NCBI RefSeq assembly: GCF_050749805.1
Contig: NZ_CP192738.1
Span: forward strand, 6,820,001 to 6,884,000
Length of the DNA: 64,000 bases
Reading direction: 5' to 3'
Origin: Hahella sp018986435
GTDB lineage: Bacteria; Pseudomonadota; Gammaproteobacteria; Pseudomonadales; Oleiphilaceae
Below, piece by piece: positions 1-9,295 of this stretch (within the stretch, counting starts at the first letter, position 1; the number at the start of each line of letters is the position of its first letter). The position numbers were made by a program, and so were the translations under genes. The notes beneath the pieces were generated by a model. It made no database searches, was not told the origin of the DNA, and saw only the letters and a list, made by a program, of their open reading frames with translations.

Positions 1-1008
1 GACAAAAATATGACGTTGGAGGCGGTATTCAAAGAGCAAGGCGACGGAGGTTCTTTCTATAGCTGGCTGGCGGGTTACGTTGTTCTTTACCTGAGCCTGT
101 TGGCGGTAGTCCTGTACCTGCTCCTCGCCAGCGTGAAGCGGCCATTGCGGGAATCCATCTCCCAGGTCAGCGCCGCACTGCGTCGCATCAACGGTCTCTT
201 CAATGGCCCCACCGGTCCCATTCAGTCCGCCGACGCGCCAGCGGAATTGCTGAAGCAGGCGTCAACCGTGGAACGTCATATCGCCCGGGAAAAAGAAAGC
301 CGCGCCCGCCACTATGACGATCTGCGCGACCTGCTGCATGGCGTCGCTCACGAGTTCCGCAGCCCGATGGCGCGCATCAGCTTCGCGCTGGATCTGGCGG
401 ATGACGAAACCACGAAAAACGCCCCGGATGCGGAAAATATCCGCACACTGCATCAGGAGATCAGCGGCGCGCTGGATGAACTGAGCGGCCTGGTGAAAGA
501 AGTGCTCAGCTACTCCCGACTGGAGCATGGCCGCGGCGACCTGCAATGTGAGCCAGTCGCCGTATTGGATGTAGTGGAGGAGATTCTGTCCAAACAACGC
601 AAGATGCATCCTCAGGTGGAGTTCATTACGCCAGCGGAGCCGACCACACAGGAAATTCAGGTGTGGGCGGATCGACGCTTATTCTCCCGCGCATTGGTGA
701 ACCTGATCCGAAACGCCGCCCGTTTCGCCGACCACAGCGTCAGAATCAGCTGGCGCCTGACCGATACTCACTTCGAAATTCAAGTGGACGACGACGGCCC
801 CGGCGTGCCGCCTGGCAAACGCCAACGCGTCTTCGAGCCATTCACTCGTCTCGACCCCAGCCGCTCACGGGATTCCGGCGGCGCCGGACTGGGTCTGGCG
901 ATTGTAAAAAGTATTTCCACGTTACATGGCGGAACCGTAAGCGTGACCGACAGCCGACAAGGCGGCGCATGCTTCACCCTATGCTGGCCCAAGGAGCCGA
1001 CTCAATGA
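1..1008 (+). CDS. sensor histidine kinase, C-terminal part (5'-truncated by window)
   Basis: The reading frame is open back to base 1, so the N-terminal sensor part lies outside; the ATG at 10 is only the first Met in view. What remains holds one membrane helix (about residues 15-42 counted from that Met), a HAMP-like linker, a dimerisation/phosphoacceptor helix with His114 in an AHEFRSP H-box, and a full ATPase domain: N-box (NLIRN, 231-235), G1 box (DDGPG, 261-265), F box (FEPF) and G2 box (GAGLGLA). It is an inner-membrane kinase that autophosphorylates and passes phosphate to a response regulator, presumably encoded just upstream. Its stop overlaps the start of the next gene (ATGA), suggesting translational coupling. 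The stimulus cannot be read from this piece. Confidence 0.9.
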   Translation, partial: DKNMTLEAVFKEQGDGGSFYSWLAGYVVLYLSLLAVVLYLLLASVKRPLRESISQVSAALRRINGLFNGPTGPIQSADAPAELLKQASTVERHIAREKESRARHYDDLRDLLHGVAHEFRSPMARISFALDLADDETTKNAPDAENIRTLHQEISGALDELSGLVKEVLSYSRLEHGRGDLQCEPVAVLDVVEEILSKQRKMHPQVEFITPAEPTTQEIQVWADRRLFSRALVNLIRNAARFADHSVRISWRLTDTHFEIQVDDDGPGVPPGKRQRVFEPFTRLDPSRSRDSGGAGLGLAIVKSISTLHGGTVSVTDSRQGGACFTLCWPKEPTQ

Positions 1009-2702
1009 ATCCAATCCATAAATGCGCCCCGATTGCGCTGGCGCTTTCCTTATGCGCGGCAACCACTGAGGCGGCGACTGCCAACGACGGCGCAGCCGAT
1101 CTGGCCTTTATTAACGCTGTGGTTTATACCGCCGACGCGCAGAAACCCATGGCGCAGGCGGTGGCGACGCGCAACGGCGTCATTCTCGCAGTGGGAGACA
1201 CGGCGGAGATTGAATCGTTAATGGATGAGAATACACAGGTTATTGATATAAAAGGCAGGCTGCTGCTACCCGGCTTTATCGACAACCATAATCATGTCTT
1301 CGAGGCCGCTTCCTCCGCTGGCGGCGATTGCGAACTCGCCCCGGACCTGACGCCCAGCGAACAGCTGCCTTACTTACGCCAGTGTCGTGAAACCTCGCAG
1401 CCGGACCAGTGGGTGATCGGCTGGGGCCATACCATCGACGCCACCTTGGACGGAGAAGGCCCCACGCCCCTGCAAGTGATCGACAGCGTGTTCCCGGATC
1501 GCCCCGTGATGATCATGGAGCAGACTTCACACTCCATGTGGGTTAACTCCGTCGCCCTGCGTCTCGCCGGCATCAATGCGGATACGCCTGATCCACAAGG
1601 GGGCAGGATCATGAAAAACCCGGAAACCGGCGAACTGAATGGCGTCATTGTGGACAACGCCGGCGATATCGTCATGGAGCAGGCCTGGAACAGTTTGCGC
1701 AACAAGTTTGAGGTCAGCTACGACGGCCTGTTAAGTGGTCTGGCGGAGGCCGCGCGTTATGGCGTCACCACCATCGGCGACGGTCGCCTGTACTGGAAGC
1801 GCGGCTGGTATGACGTGTGGCGCGCCGTGGCGGCGGATGGCGAGCTGACGGCCCGCGTCTCGCTGCGACCCTGGATTTACCCTCATGTGCCGCAACAGGA
1901 GCAGTTGGACTTTCTGAGTTCGATTTACAATCCAGACCCCAACGGGCTGTTGATCGTCAACCAAGTGAAAATGTACAGCGACGGCATTCTCGTCAATGGC
2001 ACGGCGAAGACTCTGCAGCCTTATGATTTCACCTACTTTCCGCAGTCGCCTTATGGCCTTAACTACCTGCCCCAGGCGGTCATGCAGGACTGGCTGGTCA
2101 AGCTGGACCGCCTCGGCTATGGCGCGCATATCCACGCCATTGGCGACGGCGGAGTGCGCGAAAGCCTCAACGCGATCGCCGCCGCCCGTCAGGCCGGCTC
2201 ACAGCGCCGCTACAACATGACGCATCTGGAGCTGGTGGACGCGAGTGATCTGGACCGCTTCAAGGCGCTGCAGGTGGATGCGGATTTTCAGGTTGGATCT
2301 GACTATATCGGCGCGGCGGATCATAGCTGGGCCGAGCCGCTTATTGGGAAGCAGCGGGCGCATCGTCTCATTCCGCTGGGCGAGGTATACGCCAGCGGCG
2401 CCAATGTCACGCTCAGCAGCGATTGGAACGTGAACCCGATCAATCCGATGGCCGCTATCGCCAATGCCGTGCAGCTTAAGGAACGTGGCTTGCCCAACGT
2501 CCGCGCCGCGCTCGACGCCTACACCATCAACGCGGCGACCGCCCTGGGACTGGAGGCGATCACCGGCTCCATCCGCGCTGGCAAGTCTGCGGATTTTGTC
2601 GTGCTGGATAGAAATATTCTCGATGCCGCCCCCCAAGTCATTCGTCAGGCCCGGGTCATGATGACCTGGCTACGAGGAGAAGAAGTTTACGCCGCGGAAT
2701 AA
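1005..2702 (+). CDS. exported metal-dependent amidohydrolase (amidohydrolase 3 / YtcJ-like)
   Basis: A 565-residue protein starting at the ATG that overlaps the kinase stop; a longer reading frame upstream is just the kinase gene in another frame. It opens with a probable signal peptide (basic start, ALALSLCAATTEA). The N-terminal beta-sandwich leads into the metal-binding DNHNH motif (93-97). Later motifs HAIGDGG (about 376-382) and SSDWNV (about 470) match the amidohydrolase-3 family. These enzymes hydrolyse C-N bonds with one or two divalent metals; the substrate is unknown. Export to the periplasm and coupling to a sensor kinase are unusual surroundings for this family. Family assignment is firm, reaction is not. 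Confidence 0.88.
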   Translation: MNPIHKCAPIALALSLCAATTEAATANDGAADLAFINAVVYTADAQKPMAQAVATRNGVILAVGDTAEIESLMDENTQVIDIKGRLLLPGFIDNHNHVFEAASSAGGDCELAPDLTPSEQLPYLRQCRETSQPDQWVIGWGHTIDATLDGEGPTPLQVIDSVFPDRPVMIMEQTSHSMWVNSVALRLAGINADTPDPQGGRIMKNPETGELNGVIVDNAGDIVMEQAWNSLRNKFEVSYDGLLSGLAEAARYGVTTIGDGRLYWKRGWYDVWRAVAADGELTARVSLRPWIYPHVPQQEQLDFLSSIYNPDPNGLLIVNQVKMYSDGILVNGTAKTLQPYDFTYFPQSPYGLNYLPQAVMQDWLVKLDRLGYGAHIHAIGDGGVRESLNAIAAARQAGSQRRYNMTHLELVDASDLDRFKALQVDADFQVGSDYIGAADHSWAEPLIGKQRAHRLIPLGEVYASGANVTLSSDWNVNPINPMAAIANAVQLKERGLPNVRAALDAYTINAATALGLEAITGSIRAGKSADFVVLDRNILDAAPQVIRQARVMMTWLRGEEVYAAE

Positions 2703-2812
2703 CGCTCGACATTCTTAATTTGTTTACAATTTGACCACTCACATGCCGCCGGGTACGTGGTAAACTGCGCCGCCTACCCTTTTTTTGATTGATGTACTCA
2801 CAAGGAAGACGA

Positions 2813-4852
2813 ATGAATCGCTTCTCCGGCAGACTTTATGGCCTTCTCGCCACCCTGGGCGTTATGCTCGCCTGCCAGGCCAACGGCCAAACATTTAAAT
2901 CCAATGGTTACGCCTACGACATCTCCGCCGCTCCGAAGTGGGTGGAGTCTGTGCAGGCGCCTGCCGCTCCTGAACACGACAACGGAGCGGTGGAGTACTT
3001 ACTGGTGGACCGCCAGACCAGCGCCGCCACGCGCTCGCCTCAATACTTCTATCACTTTGTCGAACGCGCCAACAATCTGGACGGCCTGGAGGAAATTTCC
3101 CACCTCAAGGTTACCTTCAACCCAGACTTTCAGCAGTTGGTCTGGCACAAGCTGAACGTTATTCGCGATGGCAAAGTCATTGATCGTCTGGACCCGCAAA
3201 GCATCACTTTAATCAGAGAAGAAACTGAGCTGAACCAGGAAATGTTCAGCGGTTACGTCACCAGCGTGGTGTTCGTCAAAGGCACTCGCGTGGGCGACGC
3301 TGTAGACTTCAGCTATTCCATCGTCGGTCGTAACCCCGTCTTCGGCGACCATTACTTCCAGGGCATTTCCATGTCCTGGCAGGTGCCGGTGCATCGCCTT
3401 TATACCCGCGTTATTGCGCCGCCCAATCGCGAACTGCGCATGTCCGCTGTGAAATACGACACCCAGCCCACCATCAGCGCCTACGGTAAATCCAAAGCCT
3501 ACGTGTGGGATGACGCCAATGTCGCCGCCTACTACAACGAAGGCGATTACCCTCTGGATTATGAGCCGGGCAGTTTTATCAGTCTGACGGATTTCCCGGA
3601 CTGGGATGGCGTGATTCGCTGGGCGGAGCCTCTGTACGCGGCGCGTCCCATCAAATCCAAAGAACTGCGCGACCTGCGGGATGAGCTGAAAAGCATGCCC
3701 AAAGAGCAGGCGGTAATCGCCGCGCTGCAGTTCGCACAGGAACAAATCCGTTATCTGGGCATTGAGCTGGGTCAGAACTCTCATCTGCCCCGGGCGCCGG
3801 ATACAGTCATCGAAAACCGCTACGGCGACTGCAAAGACAAAACCCTGCTGCTGGTGTCCCTGCTCAGAAGCATCGGCATCGACGCCTACCCCGCCCTGGT
3901 GTCCTGGGAGATCGCCTCCGGCGTCGATAAGATTGCGCCTTCGCCCGGCGGTTTCGACCATGTCATCACCCTGGTGGAGCTGGATGGACAGCGGTACTGG
4001 CTGGACCCTACCCGTCGCTACCAGAAAGGCTCGTTGAGCACCCTCGGATACTACGATTACGGCAAAGCGCTGATCATCGGCCATCCCAGCGAACGGGAGC
4101 TGGTCAAAGTCGGTCTGCCGGAAGTGGCGGCGACTCCCAGCATGATCACCCGCGAGCGCTTCAAGGTAATTGATTACAGCGCGCCGGTGGAACACTTCAT
4201 CACCACGGAGTACACCGGCATTGAGGCGGATCGTATGCGCCAGCGTCTGGCCAATAAATCCATACGCGAGTTCAGCCAGGATATGCTGAATTACATGCAG
4301 AAACTGTATCCCGGCGCGGAACAGCTGGAGCCGGTTCAAATCACCGACGACAACAATAACAATCGCTTTGTTATTGATGAGCACTACCGCATCAATGAAT
4401 TTTATGCGCCCGTGGACGACGTACAGGCGACCCGCTTTTACGCCTATTCGCTGTTTGAGTACGTAAAAAGTCCCGCGGTGACGCGGCGTTCAGGGCCGCT
4501 GACGCTGCCGGGACCAATCAGGGTGGTGCATGATATTTCCCTGGAATATCCCTACAGTCTTAAATTTACCGATCAGGCCGCCAAGGTCAGCCTGAGCAAC
4601 GACTACTTCAATTACTTCTATCAGGAAGACTATCTGGGCCGCACGCTGAACCTGCATCATGAGCTGGAATTCAAACGCGCCGCCATGCCTGCGGCGGAAA
4701 CTCAGTCATTCCTGGACCTGAAGAAGCAGATCAACGATTCCGGCGAGCACTACTATCAGGTGACGCGCAGCGAAGAGACAGATAAGTCACGCTTTGCGGA
4801 TTTCATCTCGTCCATTCAATCAATGGTTTATGGTTTGGAGACGCCGCAATGA
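2813..4852 (+). CDS. exported DUF3857 + transglutaminase-like protein
   Basis: A 679-residue protein. The ATG at 2813 is preferred over an upstream TTG because AAGGAAG (2802-2808) sits 4-5 bases before it and the protein then begins with a clean signal peptide ending near ACQANG. Residues about 60-230 look like DUF3857; the middle carries a transglutaminase-type triad: Cys340 in YGDCKDK, His near 382 in FDHVI, Asp398 in WLDPT. In this family the fold can act as peptidase, amidase or be catalytically silent; here all three residues are present. It is translationally coupled (ATGA overlap) to the following TPR lipoprotein, so both probably work together in the cell envelope. The substrate is not predictable. 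Confidence 0.85.
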   Translation: MNRFSGRLYGLLATLGVMLACQANGQTFKSNGYAYDISAAPKWVESVQAPAAPEHDNGAVEYLLVDRQTSAATRSPQYFYHFVERANNLDGLEEISHLKVTFNPDFQQLVWHKLNVIRDGKVIDRLDPQSITLIREETELNQEMFSGYVTSVVFVKGTRVGDAVDFSYSIVGRNPVFGDHYFQGISMSWQVPVHRLYTRVIAPPNRELRMSAVKYDTQPTISAYGKSKAYVWDDANVAAYYNEGDYPLDYEPGSFISLTDFPDWDGVIRWAEPLYAARPIKSKELRDLRDELKSMPKEQAVIAALQFAQEQIRYLGIELGQNSHLPRAPDTVIENRYGDCKDKTLLLVSLLRSIGIDAYPALVSWEIASGVDKIAPSPGGFDHVITLVELDGQRYWLDPTRRYQKGSLSTLGYYDYGKALIIGHPSERELVKVGLPEVAATPSMITRERFKVIDYSAPVEHFITTEYTGIEADRMRQRLANKSIREFSQDMLNYMQKLYPGAEQLEPVQITDDNNNNRFVIDEHYRINEFYAPVDDVQATRFYAYSLFEYVKSPAVTRRSGPLTLPGPIRVVHDISLEYPYSLKFTDQAAKVSLSNDYFNYFYQEDYLGRTLNLHHELEFKRAAMPAAETQSFLDLKKQINDSGEHYYQVTRSEETDKSRFADFISSIQSMVYGLETPQ

Positions 4853-6045
4853 TCCGCTCCGCAAAATGGCTCGTTAAACACTGCGCGACACTCGCCGTTC
4901 TGACGTTTTCCCTCTTCATCGTTGGTTGCGCCACGCAGTCCGCATCTACGGATGGCGCCGCCGCTGCGGAGGAAACGCCAGGGGAGTATCCTTCCCGTCC
5001 CATCAATGAGTTCGCCACGCAATTGCGGGATCTTCTGAACCTGCGCAACGCCGACAAGATCGTCGAGATGGTGGACATGCGGGATCTGCTGGGCAAAGCC
5101 GTCGATCGCTCTGATCTGCCCGTCGCGTTTCGTCCCAGCGCCAAGAGTCGGCTCATTGATACGCAACTATTCAACTATCGCGCCATCGTCGCCGGCAGTC
5201 TTCTCGATATGCCGTCGGAGAACGGTTACTACGACATCGCCAGTATTAATCCTGAGCAGTCTCAAATTACCTATCGGTTGGACGACGAAGCCTTGGGGTA
5301 TTTGACGGTTTACTATCGCAGAAACGCATCAGGGGAATATCGGATTACCGATTTCCACAACTGGCTGTCGGTGTACGACCTGAGCTATCGCATCGCGCAA
5401 GGGCTGTCCTTGAGCTATCGCATCAATCTGCAGAGCAATCCCACCAAACAGGCATTACTCCTGCAGCTTGGCAAAGTCTCCAAGTCCGACGATGTCGCAG
5501 AGATTCATCGCGTCTTTGAAGGCCTCGCAGACGAGCGCCGCAACGATGACTACCTCCAGTTGCTCTATGCAGAGGCGCTTCTCAACGCCAGCGATTACGC
5601 GGGATTTATAGAGCAGAGCGTCGTACTGAATGAACGTCTGGGAACCTCCCCCAACTATCAGTGGCTGCTTTATTACCGCAGCCTGAACCAGGAAAATTAT
5701 CAGGCGGCGGCGGAGCACTTGCAGGCGCAGATTGAACAGACGGGGCTGAAGGACGCAGGCATTCTGGACGAGCTGGCGCGAGTCAAACTGCTCAACGAAA
5801 AGTACGAGGAGGCGATTCGTCTTTCCTACGAAGCCATTCGCAGCGATTCTTACTATGAACCGAGTTATTCCACGCTGACCTTCGCCCTCATCAAGACTGA
5901 CCGGCTCGATATCGCCTGGGAAACCCTGAAAGTCTTGAAGGAACGTTTCAGCTATGAATTTGATGAAGCCGCTTTGCGTGAAGACGGCCGCTTCGGCCCC
6001 TTACTGGAACGGGAAGATTTCCGTCACTGGCTGAAGCAAGGCTAA
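4849..6045 (+). CDS. TPR-containing lipoprotein
   Basis: A 398-residue protein whose ATG overlaps the stop of the transglutaminase gene by four bases. The N-terminus is a lipoprotein signal with lipobox ending at Cys27 (FIVGC). The second half has helical, TPR-like repeats (for example the stretches around YLQLLYAEALLNASDYAGF and AGILDELARVKLLNEKYEEA). It is likely an outer-membrane or periplasmic scaffold that partners the preceding enzyme. No catalytic motif is visible. A strong intrinsic terminator follows 55 bases downstream, closing the operon. Confidence 0.75.
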   Translation: MIRSAKWLVKHCATLAVLTFSLFIVGCATQSASTDGAAAAEETPGEYPSRPINEFATQLRDLLNLRNADKIVEMVDMRDLLGKAVDRSDLPVAFRPSAKSRLIDTQLFNYRAIVAGSLLDMPSENGYYDIASINPEQSQITYRLDDEALGYLTVYYRRNASGEYRITDFHNWLSVYDLSYRIAQGLSLSYRINLQSNPTKQALLLQLGKVSKSDDVAEIHRVFEGLADERRNDDYLQLLYAEALLNASDYAGFIEQSVVLNERLGTSPNYQWLLYYRSLNQENYQAAAEHLQAQIEQTGLKDAGILDELARVKLLNEKYEEAIRLSYEAIRSDSYYEPSYSTLTFALIKTDRLDIAWETLKVLKERFSYEFDEAALREDGRFGPLLEREDFRHWLKQG

Positions 6046-6099
6046 GACCTCACACGCTCGACATATCCACTGACAAAAGCGCGTTTCACGTCTTAACTT

Positions 6100-6136
6100 A
6101 AAACGCCGGCCGCTTGTATGAGCGGCCGGCGTTTTT
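6100..6136 (+). terminator. rho-independent terminator of the transglutaminase/TPR operon
   Basis: A 15-base arm beginning AAAACGCCGG (6100-6114), a 6-base loop (TGTATG) and the exact complementary arm (6121-6135) ending in a T run. It is GC-rich, nearly symmetric and could also work in reverse. Confidence 0.92.
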
Positions 6137-6441
6137 GTATTCAGCGTTAGTGTCAGCAGGCCGGCGGAAGCCTGAAACCGGCCTCCACGCCATGTCGCAT
6201 TCGACAGGTCGTTCAAGCCGCCGTTCATTCCTTTCGAGCATAAACGCCCCGCCCTTTAGACTAAATTGTAGAAAGTATCACTTCTTTTCTAACTGCTCGA
6301 ATAAGTTGGCTATCCTGTACCATTAGAATACCAATAACTATAAATATTCCGTTTGAGTATATCCATTCACGTAAGAGGTAGGGTTAAAACCGCCGCTAAG
6401 GCTAGGAAAATGGAATTAACTATCTAATGTGAGAGGACCTT
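6137..6441. other. intergenic stretch upstream of protease
   Basis: About 300 bases between a terminator and a secreted protease. It becomes AT-rich from about 6260 onward, as expected of a promoter region, but no convincing -35/-10 pair or operator was recognised. Small reading frames here lack ribosome sites. Confidence 0.5.
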
Positions 6442-8229
6442 ATGAAAACAAAAATAGCTTGGGTCGCCGGGCTTGCTTTGTCCTTAACACTATCCGCCAA
6501 CTTGCAGGCGGCGTCAGATGACGCCATCGCAGCTCCCCAACCACCCATAACCATCGCTTCAGAAACGCCTTTCAAAGGTCTACTGACGGATGAGAGCCAG
6601 CTAAGGAGGGAAAGCATCGCCGCCTATCAGGCGGTCAGTGATCGCCGTATAAAAATCCACAAAGAAAACGCCAGCTTCATCAAAGTGCATTTCTCCCGTT
6701 TCGACATACCTGAGGGAAGCTACGTCGTGGTGCGTAACGCCCAAGGAGACATCGCGCATCGCTACGGCGGCGACAATCCATCACTGCATACGCTGCGCGA
6801 AGGCGATGATGGAGCCAGCTCTTTCGCCGCGCTTTCCGTCATTGGGTCAACCGCGATCGTGGAGTATTTCCCCGGCGTCAGCGGCCAGGCGTCTTACAGT
6901 ATTGAAGTCGACTCCATCATGGAGGGCTTTCCCCAGGAAGAGATCGACGAACTCATGAGTCAGCAAACAAGCAGGTTCTCCACCTGCGGCGTCAATGAAA
7001 GACGCGACGTGCAGTGCTGGGCGGACAGCCACCCGGAAGAGTATGAACGCACACGCCCGGTGGCGCGCATACTGGTCAACGGCTCCAGCCTGTGTACAGC
7101 TTGGCGCGTGGGTCCTGACAACCGGATTTTCACCAATAACCATTGCGTCTCTTCCCAGTCCGGCGTGGCCAACACGGAAGTCTGGTTCAACTATCAGCGC
7201 ACCAGCTGCGGCAGCGGCTCGTTAGCGGGAACGAAGGTGGTCACCGGCGCCAACATGCTGGCCACCAACTATGAGCTGGACTACACCCTGTTTACCGTCA
7301 ACAACTTCTCTTCCATCCAGTCTTTCGGATACTTCGGCCTGGACGTGCGTCCCGCCACCAATCAGGAACGCATCTACATACCTCAGCACGGCAGCGGCAA
7401 TCCCAAGGAGCTTTCCATTGAGAGCGACCAGAACAGCGGCGGTTTGTGCCGGGTGGACCAGCCTTCCGTCAACGGCCGCGGAACCGGCACCGACATGGGC
7501 TATAACTGCGACACCATCGGCGGCAGTTCCGGATCGCCCGTCCTCGCAGGACAAACCAACCGCGTCATCGCACTGCATCACTTTGGCGGCTGTCCCAATC
7601 AGGGAGTGCTGATTCATAAGATCTGGCCGCAAGTAGCCAGCTACTTCAACAATCAGATTCCCGCCGGCGATAATGAAACGCCCAATGGCGATCCTGTCGC
7701 AGACTTCTCTTTCTCAGTGGATAAACTGGAAGTGCGTTTCAGCGACGAAAGCTCCGACAGCGATGGCGAAATCGTCAGCTGGCAATGGGATTTCGGCGAC
7801 GGCAATTCCTCCATCTCGCGTAATCCAACCCACGCCTACACCAGCGCAGGAGGATATAGCGTCAGCCTCAGCGTAACGGATAACGATGGCAACTCCGCCA
7901 GTACAACGCAAACCGTCACTGTTGGCGACACTCCCAGAATCGAGGAAAAGAATCTCTCCGACAACACCGGCGACTGGAAGCACTTCAAGCTGTCCGTCCC
8001 CTCTGGAATGAGCAAACTCACCGCCACCATCTCCGGCGGCTCTGGCGACGCTGACCTATACGTCCGCCAAGGCGCCCAGCCCACCACCTCCCAGTACAAC
8101 TGCCGTCCCTACACCAACGGCAACAACGAAGTCTGCACCCTCAACAACCCCGCCGCCGGCGACTGGTACATCAGCATCCGCGCCTACCGCGATTACTCAG
8201 GGGTTGATCTAGTCGGCGAACTGGAGTGA
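6442..8229 (+). CDS. secreted trypsin-fold protease with PKD and PPC domains (lysyl endopeptidase-like)
   Basis: A 595-residue exoprotein; GAGAGGA (6431-6437) precedes the ATG and a signal peptide ends near LQA (residue 23). The catalytic triad is visible: His234 in NNHC, Asp280 in ELDYTLF, Ser363 in GGSSGSP. The spacing and the SSGSP form resemble the lysyl endopeptidase/protease I group of family S1. A PKD domain follows (about 417-492, WDFGDG near 450), then a C-terminal PPC domain (about 500-594, GGSGDADLYVR, paired Cys in CRPY...VC). PPC domains are usually removed after secretion. A propeptide probably occupies residues 24 to about 170. It is a single-gene unit bounded by terminators. 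Cleavage specificity is an inference from family resemblance. Confidence 0.9.
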   Translation: MKTKIAWVAGLALSLTLSANLQAASDDAIAAPQPPITIASETPFKGLLTDESQLRRESIAAYQAVSDRRIKIHKENASFIKVHFSRFDIPEGSYVVVRNAQGDIAHRYGGDNPSLHTLREGDDGASSFAALSVIGSTAIVEYFPGVSGQASYSIEVDSIMEGFPQEEIDELMSQQTSRFSTCGVNERRDVQCWADSHPEEYERTRPVARILVNGSSLCTAWRVGPDNRIFTNNHCVSSQSGVANTEVWFNYQRTSCGSGSLAGTKVVTGANMLATNYELDYTLFTVNNFSSIQSFGYFGLDVRPATNQERIYIPQHGSGNPKELSIESDQNSGGLCRVDQPSVNGRGTGTDMGYNCDTIGGSSGSPVLAGQTNRVIALHHFGGCPNQGVLIHKIWPQVASYFNNQIPAGDNETPNGDPVADFSFSVDKLEVRFSDESSDSDGEIVSWQWDFGDGNSSISRNPTHAYTSAGGYSVSLSVTDNDGNSASTTQTVTVGDTPRIEEKNLSDNTGDWKHFKLSVPSGMSKLTATISGGSGDADLYVRQGAQPTTSQYNCRPYTNGNNEVCTLNNPAAGDWYISIRAYRDYSGVDLVGELE

Positions 8230-8289
8230 CCCGCTAGCTAACCCTCGTACCGTCTCAGTCGCCTGACGCAACACACCTGAGACGCCCAA

Positions 8290-8320
8290 AAGCCGACTGT
8301 CTTTGGACAGTCGGCTTCTT
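8290..8320. terminator. bidirectional terminator between protease and AraC gene
   Basis: Arms AAGCCGACTGTC (8290-8301) and GACAGTCGGCTT (8306-8317) pair perfectly around TTTG. T-rich sequence lies on both sides, and the flanking genes converge, so it can serve both. Confidence 0.85.
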
Positions 8321-8341
8321 CATATAAATCAAACTAACCAA

Positions 8342-9256
8342 CTACGGCAGCCAGTATTCGGAAGCCCCGGCGTTCTTTATGCGCGTCAGGTCTTTGGAGG
8401 GTGGAAGGCCGAACAGGCGGGCGTATTCGCGGCTGAACTGTGAGGGGCTGTCGTAGCCGACGCCATAACCGATGTTGGCGATGTCCTGGTCGCCCAAAAG
8501 CAGTTGCCGTCGCGCCTCCAACAGCCGCAGCTGTTTCTGATACTGTAGCGGCGTCATATTGGTGGCGGCCCTGAAATGCTGGAAAAACGAGGACGCGCTC
8601 ATGCAGGTAAGGTGCAGCAGCTCTTCCATGTCGAAAGGCTGATTAAAGGTGGATTTTATATACTGAACGGCTTTACTTATCTGCCGTAAGCGACTGTCAC
8701 CGTTAGTGATTTCACGCAGAATGCCGCCCTGATCGCCATTCGCCAACCAATACAGGATCTCCTTTTCCGACAACGGCGCCAGAACGGAGATGTCTTTGGG
8801 CTCGTCGTTCAGCAACGCAACCAGCCTGATCAATGCATCCAGCAGTCGTGGCGTCACCAGACTGACGCCGACGCTTTGCTGAGGCGCGTCGGCGCCTGCG
8901 GATCTGGCGTCCAGCATCAGGTCGCCCAGGATGGCGAGATCCAGATCCAGCCGCATGCACAAATAAGGTTGCTCCGGCGACGCCTGCATCACTTGGCCAG
9001 CGATGGGCAGGTCCACCGACACTACCAGATAGTGGGCGGCGTCGTACTTGAATAGCTGTTCCCCGGAGATGACTTTCTTGGCGCCTTGCGCCACGACGCA
9101 GACCGCTGGCTGATGGACGGCGAGCACCGGCTCTGTAGGAGATGACGAGCGAATAAACGAGAGTCTGGGGATGTCGCTTTCATGCACGCCATCTTGAGGA
9201 CAGTGCTTTTGAATCAGACCGGCTAATTCTTTAATTCGATCGAATATTTCCGACAT
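8342..9256 (-). CDS. AraC-family transcriptional regulator (AraC_N cupin type)
   Basis: A 304-residue protein from the ATG at 9256 (a second in-frame ATG lies 9 bases upstream at 9265). The N-terminal two thirds match the AraC_N sensor domain of the YqhC-like group (VLAVHQPAVCVVAQGAK..., then DLPIAGQV). The C-terminal 100 residues hold two helix-turn-helix motifs (MSASSFFQHFRAATNMTPLQY and IGYGVGYDSPSQFSREYARLFG). It follows the SDR gene by about 40 bases on the same strand, and this group commonly controls neighbouring oxidoreductases, so the SDR is the probable target. The inducer is unknown, although relatives respond to reactive aldehydes. Confidence 0.88.
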   Translation of the reverse strand: MSEIFDRIKELAGLIQKHCPQDGVHESDIPRLSFIRSSSPTEPVLAVHQPAVCVVAQGAKKVISGEQLFKYDAAHYLVVSVDLPIAGQVMQASPEQPYLCMRLDLDLAILGDLMLDARSAGADAPQQSVGVSLVTPRLLDALIRLVALLNDEPKDISVLAPLSEKEILYWLANGDQGGILREITNGDSRLRQISKAVQYIKSTFNQPFDMEELLHLTCMSASSFFQHFRAATNMTPLQYQKQLRLLEARRQLLLGDQDIANIGYGVGYDSPSQFSREYARLFGLPPSKDLTRIKNAGASEYWLP

Positions 9257-9295
9257 ACCCAGCATCCCGTTGAACTCGTGCGTCTGCGCGGCGAC

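Noticed and set aside
3209..4384. 391-codon frame on the minus strand
   Set aside because: Antisense to the transglutaminase-like gene, which has intact catalytic residues.
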